From NCBI RefSeq assembly GCF_006874585.1, contig NZ_CP029761.1, positions 2,987,001 through 3,051,000 on the forward strand: DNA of 64,000 nt, given 5' to 3'. This stretch comes from Sphingomonas sp. IC081 (GTDB lineage: Bacteria; Pseudomonadota; Alphaproteobacteria; Sphingomonadales; Sphingomonadaceae). The notes beneath the pieces are model-generated. The model did no database searches and was not told the DNA's origin. It worked only from the letters and a program-made list of their open reading frames with translations. This document shows positions 30,596 through 39,855 of the stretch, in pieces. The position numbers and the translations under genes are program-made. Position 1 is the stretch's first letter; each line of letters starts with the position of its first letter.

Positions 30596-32107
30596 ATGAT
30601 CAATGCCAAGCCCGGCCGGGCACTCGCTGCTGCGCTCGCCCTCGCATCCGCGGGCCTCCCGGCCCAGGCCGAGGCCCGCCAGGACATTTCCCGCGCCGCC
30701 GCCAAGGCGATGCCGCGCCTGCAATCCTCGATGAACGGCAATGACTGCAACGGCGTCCTCAAGATCATCTCGCCGCTGGTCGCGCGCAAGGATTTCGGCA
30801 CGCTGGAACCCTTGCTGCAAGGCCCGATCCTGCTCTCGGCGACGATCTGCGAAGGCCAGGCGAACAAGCTCGACGCCGCGCTCGGCCATGCCCGCATGCT
30901 CACCGCGCTGCCCGGCGCCGCCGACATCGCCTGGCGGCTGCGCTATGCGGTCGAACTCGACAGCAAGCGGGACAGCGATGCCGTCGCCACGCTGGAAATG
31001 ATCCAGAAGCAGGCCCCCAGCGCCTTCGGCTCGATTCCCGACGACTGGATCTTTGCGCTGGTGAACCGGCTGGACGCCCGACAGGACGATCCGGCCTATC
31101 GCCGCCTGCTGGTGCTTGCCACCGACCCCGCATTCCCGCCCGCGATCAACGATGCCGGCTTCTCCAGGCTGCGCCTGCCGCTGGCCCGGCTGCTCGCCAA
31201 GGAAGGCGACAAGGAAAGCGCAGCGGCCCAAGTCGCCGCGATCCGCGAGGCGGACCTGCTGCGGCAAGCCAGTCTCGATCCGCACTTGCGCAGCTACCTG
31301 CCCGCCGACTTCGACTTGCGCGCCGCCTACGAGCGGCAGGCCGCCGACCTCGAACAGCGCAGCATCGCCCGCCCCGGCCGCCTTGCCCTGCCGATCGACC
31401 TCGCCGCCACGCAGCGCGTGCTCGGCCAGGCCGACAAGGCGCTCGCCACATTGCAGGCGGCGCGGCCCGACGGCGTGCTGGCCAAGCAGTTTTCCGACCG
31501 GGACGAGCGCCTCAACTGGTGGTGGGACGGGCTTGCGCGGACCTACGAGCAGCTCGGTCGCTATGGCGAGGCGGTGGAGGCCTACCGCACCGCCATCGCC
31601 GGCGGCGAGAAAGGCCGTCCCAATGTCAGCCAGACGATCAACCTGGCCTACCTCCACGTCCGCTTCGGCCATCCCCGGGAGGCGCTGGCGCTGCTTGCCC
31701 CCTTCGCGCAGCAGGCAGGGGCAGGCGCCAGTCCTTACGGGGTGATGGAAATGCGCCTCGCCCATGCCTGCGCCGCGCAGGCGCTGGCGCTCGACGATCT
31801 GGCAGCCACCGACCTCGCCTATGCCCAGGCCCATCCCGAGGATCACCCCGAGGCGCTTACCGACATGCAGATGTGCATGGGCCGGTTCGACGATGCCGCC
31901 GCCTCGATGATCGCCCGGCTCGGCGATCCCGACCGGCAGGTCGATGCCCTCGGCCAGCTGAGCGAGTATCGCCCGCTTCCCACAGGCGTTCCCCCCGGCC
32001 TGTTCGACCCCGGCCTCACCGCCCTGCGCGCCCGCGCGGACGTGCAGGCGGCGATCGCGCGCGCCGGCGGCACGCGCAAGTTCGACGTGCTCCCCGCCAC
32101 GCTTTAG
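30596..32107 (+). CDS. Secreted TPR-repeat protein
   Basis: A 503-residue exported protein with a signal peptide (ALAAALALASAGLPAQAEA). The rest is alpha-helical with tetratricopeptide-like repeats; the clearest is WWWDGLARTYEQLGRYGEAVEAYRTA (split here as LARTYEQLGRYGEAVEAYR) followed by INLAYLHVRFGHPREALALL. Two Cys lie early (NDCNGV and ATICEG). It probably works as a periplasmic scaffold; no enzymatic motif is visible. Its stop codon TAG coincides with the first three bases of a MITE-like repeat. It is a single-gene unit between gyrB and the M1 peptidase gene. Confidence 0.8.
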   Translation: MINAKPGRALAAALALASAGLPAQAEARQDISRAAAKAMPRLQSSMNGNDCNGVLKIISPLVARKDFGTLEPLLQGPILLSATICEGQANKLDAALGHARMLTALPGAADIAWRLRYAVELDSKRDSDAVATLEMIQKQAPSAFGSIPDDWIFALVNRLDARQDDPAYRRLLVLATDPAFPPAINDAGFSRLRLPLARLLAKEGDKESAAAQVAAIREADLLRQASLDPHLRSYLPADFDLRAAYERQAADLEQRSIARPGRLALPIDLAATQRVLGQADKALATLQAARPDGVLAKQFSDRDERLNWWWDGLARTYEQLGRYGEAVEAYRTAIAGGEKGRPNVSQTINLAYLHVRFGHPREALALLAPFAQQAGAGASPYGVMEMRLAHACAAQALALDDLAATDLAYAQAHPEDHPEALTDMQMCMGRFDDAAASMIARLGDPDRQVDALGQLSEYRPLPTGVPPGLFDPGLTALRARADVQAAIARAGGTRKFDVLPATL

Positions 32108-32262
32108 GTCGTAAACGCATAAACGGCACCATCGAGGTTTCAGGCAAAATGGCTCGGCGGCAGGAGGGAAGGCGCTGGAATATGTCGATATTTCAAGACT
32201 TCCCGACGCAGCGCTGGGCCATTTGGGCGCCTCGATGGTGCCGTTTATGCGTTTACGACCTA
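32105..32262. repeat. MITE-like element, copy 2 (158 bp)
   Basis: Terminal inverted repeats of about 33 bp: TAGGTCGTAAACGCATAAAC... at the left and ...GTTTATGCGTTTACGACCTA at the right, nearly perfect. The interior has a small palindrome, AATATGTCGATATT. It is inverted relative to copy 1 at 8817-9084 and lacks copy 1's additional 110 bp. Non-coding. Confidence 0.85.
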
Positions 32263-32344
32263 GTCCGCCCCCCCCATGCCAGCCGATATGCCAGCCCGCA
32301 TGCCAACTTGCATGGCGGCACGGGCGCGGCCATAAACCGCGCCC

Positions 32345-34234
32345 ATGCGCATTATCCTTGCCGCCGCGCTGCTTGCCGGCTCCGCTTCGCTCACCCTCTC
32401 GCCTGCCACGGCGCAGACCATTCCCGCACCGATCCTGACCAAGCCCGATGCCCGGGACGTCTGGACCCACGCCGAGCCGCAAGTCGCCCGCGTCACCCAC
32501 GTGGCGCTCGACCTCGACGTCGATTTCGCCAGCAAGACGCTTTCCGGCTCTGCGGTGCTGGACATTCTCGCAGCCCCGGGGGCCACGCAGGTGGTGCTCG
32601 ACGTCAACGACATGGACATCTCGGCCGTCACCGATGCTTCGGGCAAGGCGCTGAAGTGGACGGTCGGCGCCAAGGATAGCGCCAACGCCGACATCGGCTC
32701 GGCGCTCACCGTCACGCTTGCGGGCGCGACCCGGATCACGATCACCTACCGCTCGAAGCCCGGCGCCACCGCGCTGCAGTGGCTGCCGCCGGAAATGACC
32801 TTTGGCAAGAAGAAGCCCTTCCTGTTCAGCCAGGGGCAGGCGATCCTCAACCGTTCGTGGGTGCCCACGCAGGACAGCCCCGGCATCCGCCAGACCTGGG
32901 AAGCCACCCTGCGCGTGCCCGGCGACATGGTCGCGGTGATGAGCGCCGAGAAGCTTTCGGGCGACAAGGGTGAGCCCCTGCCCGACGGCCGCCGGAGCTT
33001 CCGCTTCCGCATGGACAAGCCGGTCCCACCCTACCTGATCGCCTTTGCGGTGGGCGACCTCAAGTTCAAGCCGCTCGGCCCGCGCTCGGGCGTCTGGACC
33101 GAGGCACCGATGCTGGACAAGGCGGCGAGGGAATTCGTCGATGTCGAAAAGATGATCGACGCCGCCAGCAAGCTCTACGGCCCCTATCGCTGGGGCCGCT
33201 ACGACATGCTCGTGCTGCCGCCCGCCTTCCCTTACGGCGGCATGGAAAACCCGATGCTGACCTTCCTGACGCCGACCATCGTCACGGGCGACCGCTCGAA
33301 CACCGATGTCGTCGCGCATGAACTGGCGCATTCGTGGTCGGGCAACCTCGTCACCAATGCCACCTGGTCGGATTCGTGGCTGAACGAGGGTTTCACCACC
33401 TACTTCGAGAACCGCATCATGGAATCGCTCTACGGCAAGGAGCAGGCCGCGACCTATGCCGATCTCGACTGGGATGTGATGCGCCGCGAGATCGCCGCGG
33501 CCGGCGGCCAGACCGGCGCCGCGACGCGCCTCAACGGCGAGCCGGGCGCGGGTGAGGTGGACTACACCAAGGGGTCCAACTTCCTGCGCATGATCGAATA
33601 TACCGTCGGCCGCGACAAGTGGGATGCCTATCTCACCTCCTACTTCGACCGTCACGCCTTCCAGCCGCAGACCACCGCCGGTTTCCTGGCCGACTTGCGC
33701 GAACGGCTGCTCAAGGGCCAGCCGGAACTCGAACTCAAGCTCCAGCTCGACCGCTGGGCCTACGGCGCGGGGCTGCCGGACAACGCCGTGCGCGTCCACA
33801 GCGCGACGCTGGCCAAGGTCGATACCAGGCTCGCCGCCTTCAACGCCGGCGGCCCCGCCAGCGCCGTGCAGCCGACCGGCTGGACCACGCAGGAATGGCT
33901 GCGTTTCCTCAACGGCATCGACCGCCGGCAGACGCCCGCCCGCCTGAAGGAACTGGACGAGACGCTGGGCCTCTCGGCTTCGGGCAATGCCTATATCCAG
34001 TCGGCCTGGTTCGAGCTGGCCATCGCCAACCACTACGATCCGGCAGTGCCGTACCTGCGCGGCTATCTCTCGCGCATCGGCCGCGGGCTGCTGGTCTATC
34101 CGCTCTATCGCGGGCTGATGAAGCAAGGCGACTGGGGCCAGCCCAAGGCGCGGGACTTCTTCGCCGAGGCAAAGCCCACCTACCACCCCTCGACCGCCGC
34201 CGGGATCGAGCGGATCGTTGCCGGGCAGGAGTGA
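32345..34234 (+). CDS. M1-family metallopeptidase (LTA4 hydrolase-like aminopeptidase)
   Basis: A 629-residue exported zinc aminopeptidase. The signal peptide is IILAAALLAGSASLTLSPATA. The substrate-binding exopeptidase motif YGGMENP precedes the zinc site HELAHSW (His325, His329) and the third ligand Glu348 in LNEGFTTYFEN. The C-terminal helical domain (from about residue 490, ending ...TYHPSTAAGIERIV) resembles the leukotriene A4 hydrolase C-terminal domain, placing it in that M1 subgroup. It cleaves N-terminal residues from peptides in the periplasm. The next gene starts 4 bp after its stop, so they are co-transcribed. Confidence 0.93.
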   Translation: MRIILAAALLAGSASLTLSPATAQTIPAPILTKPDARDVWTHAEPQVARVTHVALDLDVDFASKTLSGSAVLDILAAPGATQVVLDVNDMDISAVTDASGKALKWTVGAKDSANADIGSALTVTLAGATRITITYRSKPGATALQWLPPEMTFGKKKPFLFSQGQAILNRSWVPTQDSPGIRQTWEATLRVPGDMVAVMSAEKLSGDKGEPLPDGRRSFRFRMDKPVPPYLIAFAVGDLKFKPLGPRSGVWTEAPMLDKAAREFVDVEKMIDAASKLYGPYRWGRYDMLVLPPAFPYGGMENPMLTFLTPTIVTGDRSNTDVVAHELAHSWSGNLVTNATWSDSWLNEGFTTYFENRIMESLYGKEQAATYADLDWDVMRREIAAAGGQTGAATRLNGEPGAGEVDYTKGSNFLRMIEYTVGRDKWDAYLTSYFDRHAFQPQTTAGFLADLRERLLKGQPELELKLQLDRWAYGAGLPDNAVRVHSATLAKVDTRLAAFNAGGPASAVQPTGWTTQEWLRFLNGIDRRQTPARLKELDETLGLSASGNAYIQSAWFELAIANHYDPAVPYLRGYLSRIGRGLLVYPLYRGLMKQGDWGQPKARDFFAEAKPTYHPSTAAGIERIVAGQE

Positions 34235-34238
34235 CCGC

Positions 34239-34640
34239 GTGATCCAGCGCTTCGGCAATGCCCCCGGCCCGGCCGTGTTCGAGGCCCTCGCCCATGCCGC
34301 CTTCGCGCGGATTCCCGAACCCTTTGCGCAGCACCTCGACGGGATCACCGTCCACGTCGAGGAGTTCGCCGACGAGGAGACCCTGCAGGCCCTGGGCATC
34401 GACGATGCCTGGGGCCTGACCGGGCTCTACCACGGGCGTCCGATGGACGAGGAATCGGTCTGGTCCTCGGGCGAATTCCGCCCGCGCATCACCCTCTACC
34501 GCCAGCCCCTGCTGGCCGAATGGTGCGAGACCGACGTGACGCTGGAAGACCTCGTGACCCATGTGGTGGTGCACGAGGTCGGCCACCACTTCGGCCTCTC
34601 GGACGAGGCCATGCACGCGCTGGAAGACGACGCCGACTGA
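34239..34640 (+). CDS. Minimal zincin-like metallopeptidase family protein
   Basis: A 133-residue cytoplasmic protein starting with GTG at 34239 behind GGAG, four bases after the M1 peptidase stop. It matches the small 'metallopeptidase family' (DUF1025-like) with the C-terminal motif HEVGHHFGLSDEAM, an HExxH zinc site with a downstream acidic residue. An earlier conserved stretch reads GLYHGRP and ITLYRQP. The biological role of this family is unknown. Pairing with an exported aminopeptidase suggests shared control more than shared location. Confidence 0.9.
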   Translation: MIQRFGNAPGPAVFEALAHAAFARIPEPFAQHLDGITVHVEEFADEETLQALGIDDAWGLTGLYHGRPMDEESVWSSGEFRPRITLYRQPLLAEWCETDVTLEDLVTHVVVHEVGHHFGLSDEAMHALEDDAD

Positions 34641-34687
34641 TCGCGCCGCCCGGTGACGCGATCGTCCTTTGCCTCGCCGGGCGCCGT

Positions 34688-37060
34688 TCAGCTGGTGAAC
34701 AGCGCCTTGCGGATCACCGCGTGGACACCGTAGTTGCCGTTGACGATCTGCGATACGCCGAAGTCCACCCCGACCGAAAGCAGCGAGATCGCCTCGTCCT
34801 CGGTCAGTTGCTTGGCGGTCATCAGGAACCGCCGCGCCTTGCGGAAGGCATCGCGCATGGCGCCGTCGATCGAGCTTTGCTTGTAGACCTCGCTCTGCGC
34901 GTCCGGCCCGAGTTCCTTGAGGTAATCGGGGTGCGAGAAGCCCATGATCACCCACTCGGTCTCGGTCTCGATCAGCGGGTAATCGACGTCCTTCAACTGC
35001 TCCATCACGCCCGCCCCCTTGTGGTGAACGATCTGGATCAGCCCGGTCATCGAACATTCGATGGCGGTGCCGCATAGCTCGCTGTCGCCCTGCGAGGCAT
35101 GGGGGTCACCCAGCGAGAGCAGCGCGCCGGGCACCTGCACCGGCAGGAACACCCGCGCGCCGGGGCCGGTGCGCCAGTTGTCGAGATTGCCCCCGAAACT
35201 GGCAGGCGGCACCGAATCGACCAGCCCGTTATGGCTGGGCGCCACCGCGATCACCCCGAAGTGCGGGCGGATCGGGATCTCGACGTTCTGCAGGATGTCG
35301 TAATTGCGCTCGATGCTTTCCGGGTTCACCGGCACGCCCGGATAGTCGTAACGCGCGTGGGTCACGCCCGAGGGATCGACCTGCGGCGTCCAGCGGTAGG
35401 AATAGACCGCGTGGGCCTTGGGCAACCGCCCGCCCGCCGCTTCGACCTCGTAGATCGTCACGACCTCGCGGTTCTTCGGCTCGGTCAGCAGGTCGTTGTA
35501 GTGGAAGCCCCAGTAGGTCGCCGCGTTGGAACCGAAGCTCTTGCCGGCAAAACGGGGGTTGCCGCTGGGGCGGGGCTTGAGGTCGAGGATACGCACTTCG
35601 ACGAGGTCGCCCGGCATGGCGCCTTCGATGTGGATCGGCCCGGTGCAGATGTGCACGCCGAACCCCTCGCCCGGCCCGCGCCCGAAGGCGCTGGCGTCCA
35701 TCGGCCCGGCGCCGCGCCGCTCGACCGTCTTGCCGCCGTGGTCCCAGTGGTAGACGCTCTCCACCCCGGCATCGCCTTCGACCATGCGCTCGGGATCGTC
35801 GTTGGCGTGGTGGGTCAGCGCCTCGATCGTCACGAAATCGCCCGAACGCACGCGCAGCGCCGGTTTCAGGTCCTTGCTGAGATAGCCCCAGTGGATCGTC
35901 TCGGGCGTGGCGGGCAGGTGGTGATGGCGCGAGGTGCCGGTATCGCCCATGTAGGCGGGCACTTGCGGCGCATCGTCGGCCGCCTGCTCGTCCAGCTGCT
36001 CGTCGAGCACTTCCTCGACCTCGGCCGCCTCTTCGGCCCTGGCGCGCTCCTTGCGGGCGGGGCGCCCCCGGCGCAGCAGTTCGACCGCCGCCTGCTCCTG
36101 CGGCGGCGCCTTGCGGTATTCGCGCGGAGAAATGCCGTACTGCTCGCGGAAGGCGCGGCTGAACGAGGCGCTGTCGTTGAAGCCCCATTCGAACAGGATG
36201 TCGGAAATCGACTTCTGCACGTGGAGCGGGCTGCGCAGGTCGAGCCGGCAGCGTTCGAGGCGGCGCACTTTCACATAGTGGCCGAAGCTGTCGTCGATCG
36301 ATTCGAACAGCTTCTGGAGATAGCGGGGCGAGATGCCGTGCTCGGCGGCGACCTGCTGGTAATTGAGGTCGGGGTCGGACAGGCGGATCTCGATGGTCTG
36401 GAAGATGCGCTCCAGCAGCGCCGCGCGCATGCCCGCCGCCCCGCCGAGGGCCTTGGCGGGGGCATTGTCGAGCAGGCTGGTGACGAGGAATTCGGGGAAG
36501 GCCAGTTCGACCGGGCGGGCCTGGTCGGTGGTGATGTCGGTGATCGTGTCGGCCAGCGAGCGCAACATGCCCGCGAAAATACGCGCGGTGCCGGTATCGG
36601 TGGCGATCTTGCGCGGGGCGCCGCTGATCGGGGTCTTCAAGCGCTGGCTCAGTTCGCTGTGCGGCACCTGCACGATCAGGCTGCGGTTGTCGCCCGCGAA
36701 GGCGAGGTGGACCGGGGAATCGCCGCGCCCGCAGATCATGTCGCCGTCCGCAAGGCGCAGTTCCTGCTCGGAATCGCGCATCGTGGCGCTGCCGTCGAGG
36801 ATCATCGCCACCCAGTAGGTGGTCGGCTGGTCGCGGAAGTCGATGGTCCACGACTGGGCGGTGCCGGTGACGCGGATGAAGTCGATATGGGTGCTGGAGC
36901 GGAAATGGATCAGCTCGCCATAGAGCGTCGCCTCATCCGCCTCGTCGAGCGTGAGCGACAGGCGCTTGAGCGCGAAGCGCCAGGCGTCGCGGCGCTGCTC
37001 CTTGGGGTAGACATTCGTCGTTATGCGCAAGCGAGAACCACCCTGACAGATCGGTGGCAC
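34688..37060 (-). CDS. AraC-type regulator fused to acetamidase/formamidase
   Basis: One uninterrupted 790-codon frame joins two normally separate proteins. Residues 1-205 form an AraC-type sensor domain; 211-316 the double helix-turn-helix (YQQVAAEHGISPRYLQKLFE and ISDILFEWGFNDSASFSRAF). Residues 317-370 form a charged linker (ARAEEAAEVEEVLDEQLDEQ). Residues 375-790 match FmdA/AmdA amidases (TPETIHWGYLSKDLKPALRV, GPIHIEGAMPGDLVEVRILD, LGDPHASQGDSELCGTAIE), which release ammonia from formamide or short amides. The start shown is GTG; the true start is uncertain. It is the last gene of the minus-strand catabolic operon, 94 bp after the M20 gene. A fused enzyme-regulator could sense its own substrate. 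Confidence 0.88.
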   Translation of the reverse strand: MPPICQGGSRLRITTNVYPKEQRRDAWRFALKRLSLTLDEADEATLYGELIHFRSSTHIDFIRVTGTAQSWTIDFRDQPTTYWVAMILDGSATMRDSEQELRLADGDMICGRGDSPVHLAFAGDNRSLIVQVPHSELSQRLKTPISGAPRKIATDTGTARIFAGMLRSLADTITDITTDQARPVELAFPEFLVTSLLDNAPAKALGGAAGMRAALLERIFQTIEIRLSDPDLNYQQVAAEHGISPRYLQKLFESIDDSFGHYVKVRRLERCRLDLRSPLHVQKSISDILFEWGFNDSASFSRAFREQYGISPREYRKAPPQEQAAVELLRRGRPARKERARAEEAAEVEEVLDEQLDEQAADDAPQVPAYMGDTGTSRHHHLPATPETIHWGYLSKDLKPALRVRSGDFVTIEALTHHANDDPERMVEGDAGVESVYHWDHGGKTVERRGAGPMDASAFGRGPGEGFGVHICTGPIHIEGAMPGDLVEVRILDLKPRPSGNPRFAGKSFGSNAATYWGFHYNDLLTEPKNREVVTIYEVEAAGGRLPKAHAVYSYRWTPQVDPSGVTHARYDYPGVPVNPESIERNYDILQNVEIPIRPHFGVIAVAPSHNGLVDSVPPASFGGNLDNWRTGPGARVFLPVQVPGALLSLGDPHASQGDSELCGTAIECSMTGLIQIVHHKGAGVMEQLKDVDYPLIETETEWVIMGFSHPDYLKELGPDAQSEVYKQSSIDGAMRDAFRKARRFLMTAKQLTEDEAISLLSVGVDFGVSQIVNGNYGVHAVIRKALFTS

Positions 37061-37154
37061 CCTTCCCTGATGGGCGTCCAGTTCGATAGTTTGGCGACCT
37101 TATGGGCGGGAGGTCTATCGAGGCTCCGCCCACTCGGCAAGGGTGTCGTATATC

Positions 37155-38540
37155 TTAGTCGAAAGGCGTCTCGTTGCCGTAGACGCTGGTTCCCACCTGT
37201 TCGGCAGGTGCCTCGCCCCGGCCGCAGACGGCAAGCATCGTCAGGGCGTAGACCAGCGCGCTGGAGGCCATGTCGGCCCCCGTCGGCCGCCAGCGCGGCA
37301 TGCCGGTGGTGAGCGCGGGCACGCGGTGCATGTTGAACACGTTGTGATCGCGCCACATGCTGGAATAGACCGGGTGCGCCGGCTCCACCGCCGCGCCGCG
37401 CGCCAGCCGGGTGGCGGCATCGACCGCGCCGACCAAGGGGGCGACTTCGGACGCGCGCGCCTCGAAACCGTGGCGCACGACCACCGGCTCCACGTCGAAG
37501 CCTTCCACATCCACCCCGCGCATGGCTTCCATGATGCCGTGGTACGCGTCCGCCGCCTTCTGGCGCGGGTTCAGCGAGACGTCGATGTAGAGCGCGCAGA
37601 CTTCGGTCCCCGCGCCGAAATCGATCGGCATGCCGCCGCGCACCGAGGCGATCTGGACCTTGGGATGGATCGCGCCGCTGGCGGTCTCCATGACCGAATC
37701 GCGCTCGAACTTCTGCCCCCAGGCGTGGAGCGCGTCGATCACCGCGCCGAGCCGGTAGATCGGATTGGGGTGACGCAGCGGATCGGCGGGAGCATCGAGA
37801 ATGGGCGAGAACACCCCCTGCCCGAAGATCCGCACCCGGTAGAGCGCATAACCGCAGCCCTGCCAGGTCAGGCCGAAGTCGGTGCCCTCGGCCGCGATCG
37901 CGTAATCGGGCGCGACGCCGCCGTGGTGGAACAGGTAATGCGCGCCGATGTCCTTGCCGTTCCAGCCGATGCCGGAAAATTCCTCGATCGGTTCGGGGCC
38001 GATCTCGCCGGGGCAGGCGGTGAGCCAGCACTTGCCGGAAAGCCCGATGCCCGCCTTGCGCAGCGCCTTGGCGGCGATCAGGAAGCACGACATCGGCCCG
38101 CGATCGTTGCTGATCGGATAGCCGCGCAGGCGGCCTTCCTCGTCCTGCCAGCACTGGGTCCATTCGGGATCGGCCAGCGTGGACTCGCGATAACGGAACC
38201 TGTCATGCTCGCGCATGCCACTGGGGCTTTCGGTGTCGAGATGCGCGGTGAACAGCAGGTTCGCACCGCGTCCGGTCCCGCCATATTCGCCGATCACGTT
38301 GGGCCGCTCGGGCGTGGCGCCGACCTTGCGCGGCTTGAAGCCTTCCTTGTCCATCCAGTCGTGGACGAACTCCGCCGCCGCCAGTTCCTCGCGCGAGCGG
38401 CTGGGGATGTTGCCCAGCGTCAGCGCCAGTTCGACCAGTTCGTCGCTGTCGATCGCCGCGGCGATGGCGGCGCGTTCTTCCTCGCTGACGGCGTAGGGAG
38501 CTTTCGCGGGATCGGCGAAAGTCGGGACGGGATCGGGCAT
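37155..38540 (-). CDS. M20-family metallohydrolase
   Basis: A 461-residue zinc hydrolase of the ArgE/DapE/CPG2 superfamily, starting MPDPVPTFADP at 38540; the frame upstream overlaps the MFS gene and is arginine-rich, so is not coding. Metal ligands are seen in LLFTAHLDTESPSG (HxD), in NDRGPMSCFLIAAKAL (Asp) and in CPGEIGPEPIEEF (catalytic Glu and ligand). Such enzymes cleave amide, carbamoyl or peptide bonds. In this cluster it probably hydrolyses an acyclic amide intermediate. It is 31 bp from the MFS gene in the same operon. The exact substrate is unknown. Confidence 0.82.
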   Translation of the reverse strand: MPDPVPTFADPAKAPYAVSEEERAAIAAAIDSDELVELALTLGNIPSRSREELAAAEFVHDWMDKEGFKPRKVGATPERPNVIGEYGGTGRGANLLFTAHLDTESPSGMREHDRFRYRESTLADPEWTQCWQDEEGRLRGYPISNDRGPMSCFLIAAKALRKAGIGLSGKCWLTACPGEIGPEPIEEFSGIGWNGKDIGAHYLFHHGGVAPDYAIAAEGTDFGLTWQGCGYALYRVRIFGQGVFSPILDAPADPLRHPNPIYRLGAVIDALHAWGQKFERDSVMETASGAIHPKVQIASVRGGMPIDFGAGTEVCALYIDVSLNPRQKAADAYHGIMEAMRGVDVEGFDVEPVVVRHGFEARASEVAPLVGAVDAATRLARGAAVEPAHPVYSSMWRDHNVFNMHRVPALTTGMPRWRPTGADMASSALVYALTMLAVCGRGEAPAEQVGTSVYGNETPFD

Positions 38541-38571
38541 ATCGGCCAAAGTCGGGCTCCGTGGGAAATCG

Positions 38572-39822
38572 TCAGTGACCGGCGGCGAAGCGCGGCCGGT
38601 TGTCATCGGCGCCCTCCGCCTCGCGGCCATAGCGTGGCAGCAGCATGAGCAGCAGCGCACCGGCAAGAAGCGCCGCACCAACGCCGACCAGCGCCGGGCG
38701 ATAGGAGTGGCGCGCGTCGAACACCAGGTCGAGCAGGATCGGCGTCGTTCCCTGCGCGGCAATCACCGCCGAATACATGGCGCCGATCACCGATCCGAAA
38801 TGCCGCGTGCCGAAGTAGCGGGCGATGAAATAGGGCAGCGCGCCGAACTGGCCGCCAAGCCCGATGCCGAGCAGCGCTCCGCCGACAAGCAGCAGCGGCG
38901 TGCCCTGCGCGGTTTCCAGCAGCACGAGGCCGGCCACTGCCATCAGGTACATCGGCACCGCCACGCGCGGGGTCTGGATCGTGTCCATGATGCGGCCCGT
39001 GGCGATCTGCCATCCGGAAGTGACAAGTGCAAAGACACTGACCACCGCGGTGCCGGTCGTCACCGAAAAGCCCCGGTCGGAGAGGATCGGCACGACATGG
39101 CTGAACACCGCCGTCGTCCCGCCCGCGCCTGCCGCCAGCGCGATCAGGACCAGCCAGAACATCGGCGTCTGCGCCGCTTCGCCCAAGGTCATACCCTCGC
39201 GCTCGGCCGCCGCTTCCCCGCCCGCAACGGAGGCACGGTCGCGCAGCAAAAGGACCAGCAGCGGCAGCGCGATCACCAGCATGAAGCCGCTGATGCCCAG
39301 GTACCCCGCACGCCAGCCCCAGGTCTGCACCAGCACGGCGGCCAGCACCGGCAGCACCACCGAGCCGATGCCGCAGCCGCCCCCGGCACTGATGCCCAGC
39401 GCCGTGCCGCGATTCTCGTCGAACCAGTCGGCGATCACTTTCTGGAAGATCGGCGTGCCCGCCATCGCCCCGAACACCGCCAGCACGGTGAAGGTCGCAT
39501 AGAACTGCACCAGACTGCCGCTGTTGAGCGCCAGCGCCGCGATCGAGAGCGCAAGGCCAAAGATGCCGACCAGCAGCGTCTTTCGCGCCCCGGCCTTGTC
39601 GACATAGCGACCGATCAGCGGATAAGTCACCGCGCCCACCAGCGCGAGAATGCCCAGCACCCCCGAAACGCTGGCGCGGCTCCAGCCGAATGCCTCGGTC
39701 AGCGGCACCAGGAACAGCCCGAAGACGGCATGGACGGCGGGCGTCACGCTCACCGAATTGCCCAGCGTGCAGGCGAACAGCACGCCGCCTTTCGATCCGC
39801 GCGGGGGAGTGGTCACGGTCAT
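38572..39822 (-). CDS. MFS transporter
   Basis: A 416-residue membrane protein with about 12 hydrophobic segments. The first inter-helix loop shows the MFS signature form YPLIGRYVDKAGARKTLLVG (G-x-x-x-D-K-x-G-x-R-K), and the second half repeats a similar pattern (TGRIMDTIQTPRV). The closest general type is the OFA/monocarboxylate-porter-like group, which imports or exports organic acids. In this operon it is likely the uptake system for the compound degraded by the flanking enzymes. The start at 39822 (MTVTTPPRG) is favoured over 39831. Confidence 0.87.
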   Translation of the reverse strand: MTVTTPPRGSKGGVLFACTLGNSVSVTPAVHAVFGLFLVPLTEAFGWSRASVSGVLGILALVGAVTYPLIGRYVDKAGARKTLLVGIFGLALSIAALALNSGSLVQFYATFTVLAVFGAMAGTPIFQKVIADWFDENRGTALGISAGGGCGIGSVVLPVLAAVLVQTWGWRAGYLGISGFMLVIALPLLVLLLRDRASVAGGEAAAEREGMTLGEAAQTPMFWLVLIALAAGAGGTTAVFSHVVPILSDRGFSVTTGTAVVSVFALVTSGWQIATGRIMDTIQTPRVAVPMYLMAVAGLVLLETAQGTPLLLVGGALLGIGLGGQFGALPYFIARYFGTRHFGSVIGAMYSAVIAAQGTTPILLDLVFDARHSYRPALVGVGAALLAGALLLMLLPRYGREAEGADDNRPRFAAGH

Positions 39823-39855
39823 GGGCGGCAACTCCTGTTGGGGGGAACTATCGGA

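Noticed and set aside
30566..34399. 1277-codon open frame antisense to the TPR and M1 peptidase genes
   Set aside because: It is a shadow: high GC suppresses stops in the antisense frame. The sense strand has signal peptides and HExxH motifs, and the antisense translation is His/Arg/Gly-rich without domains.
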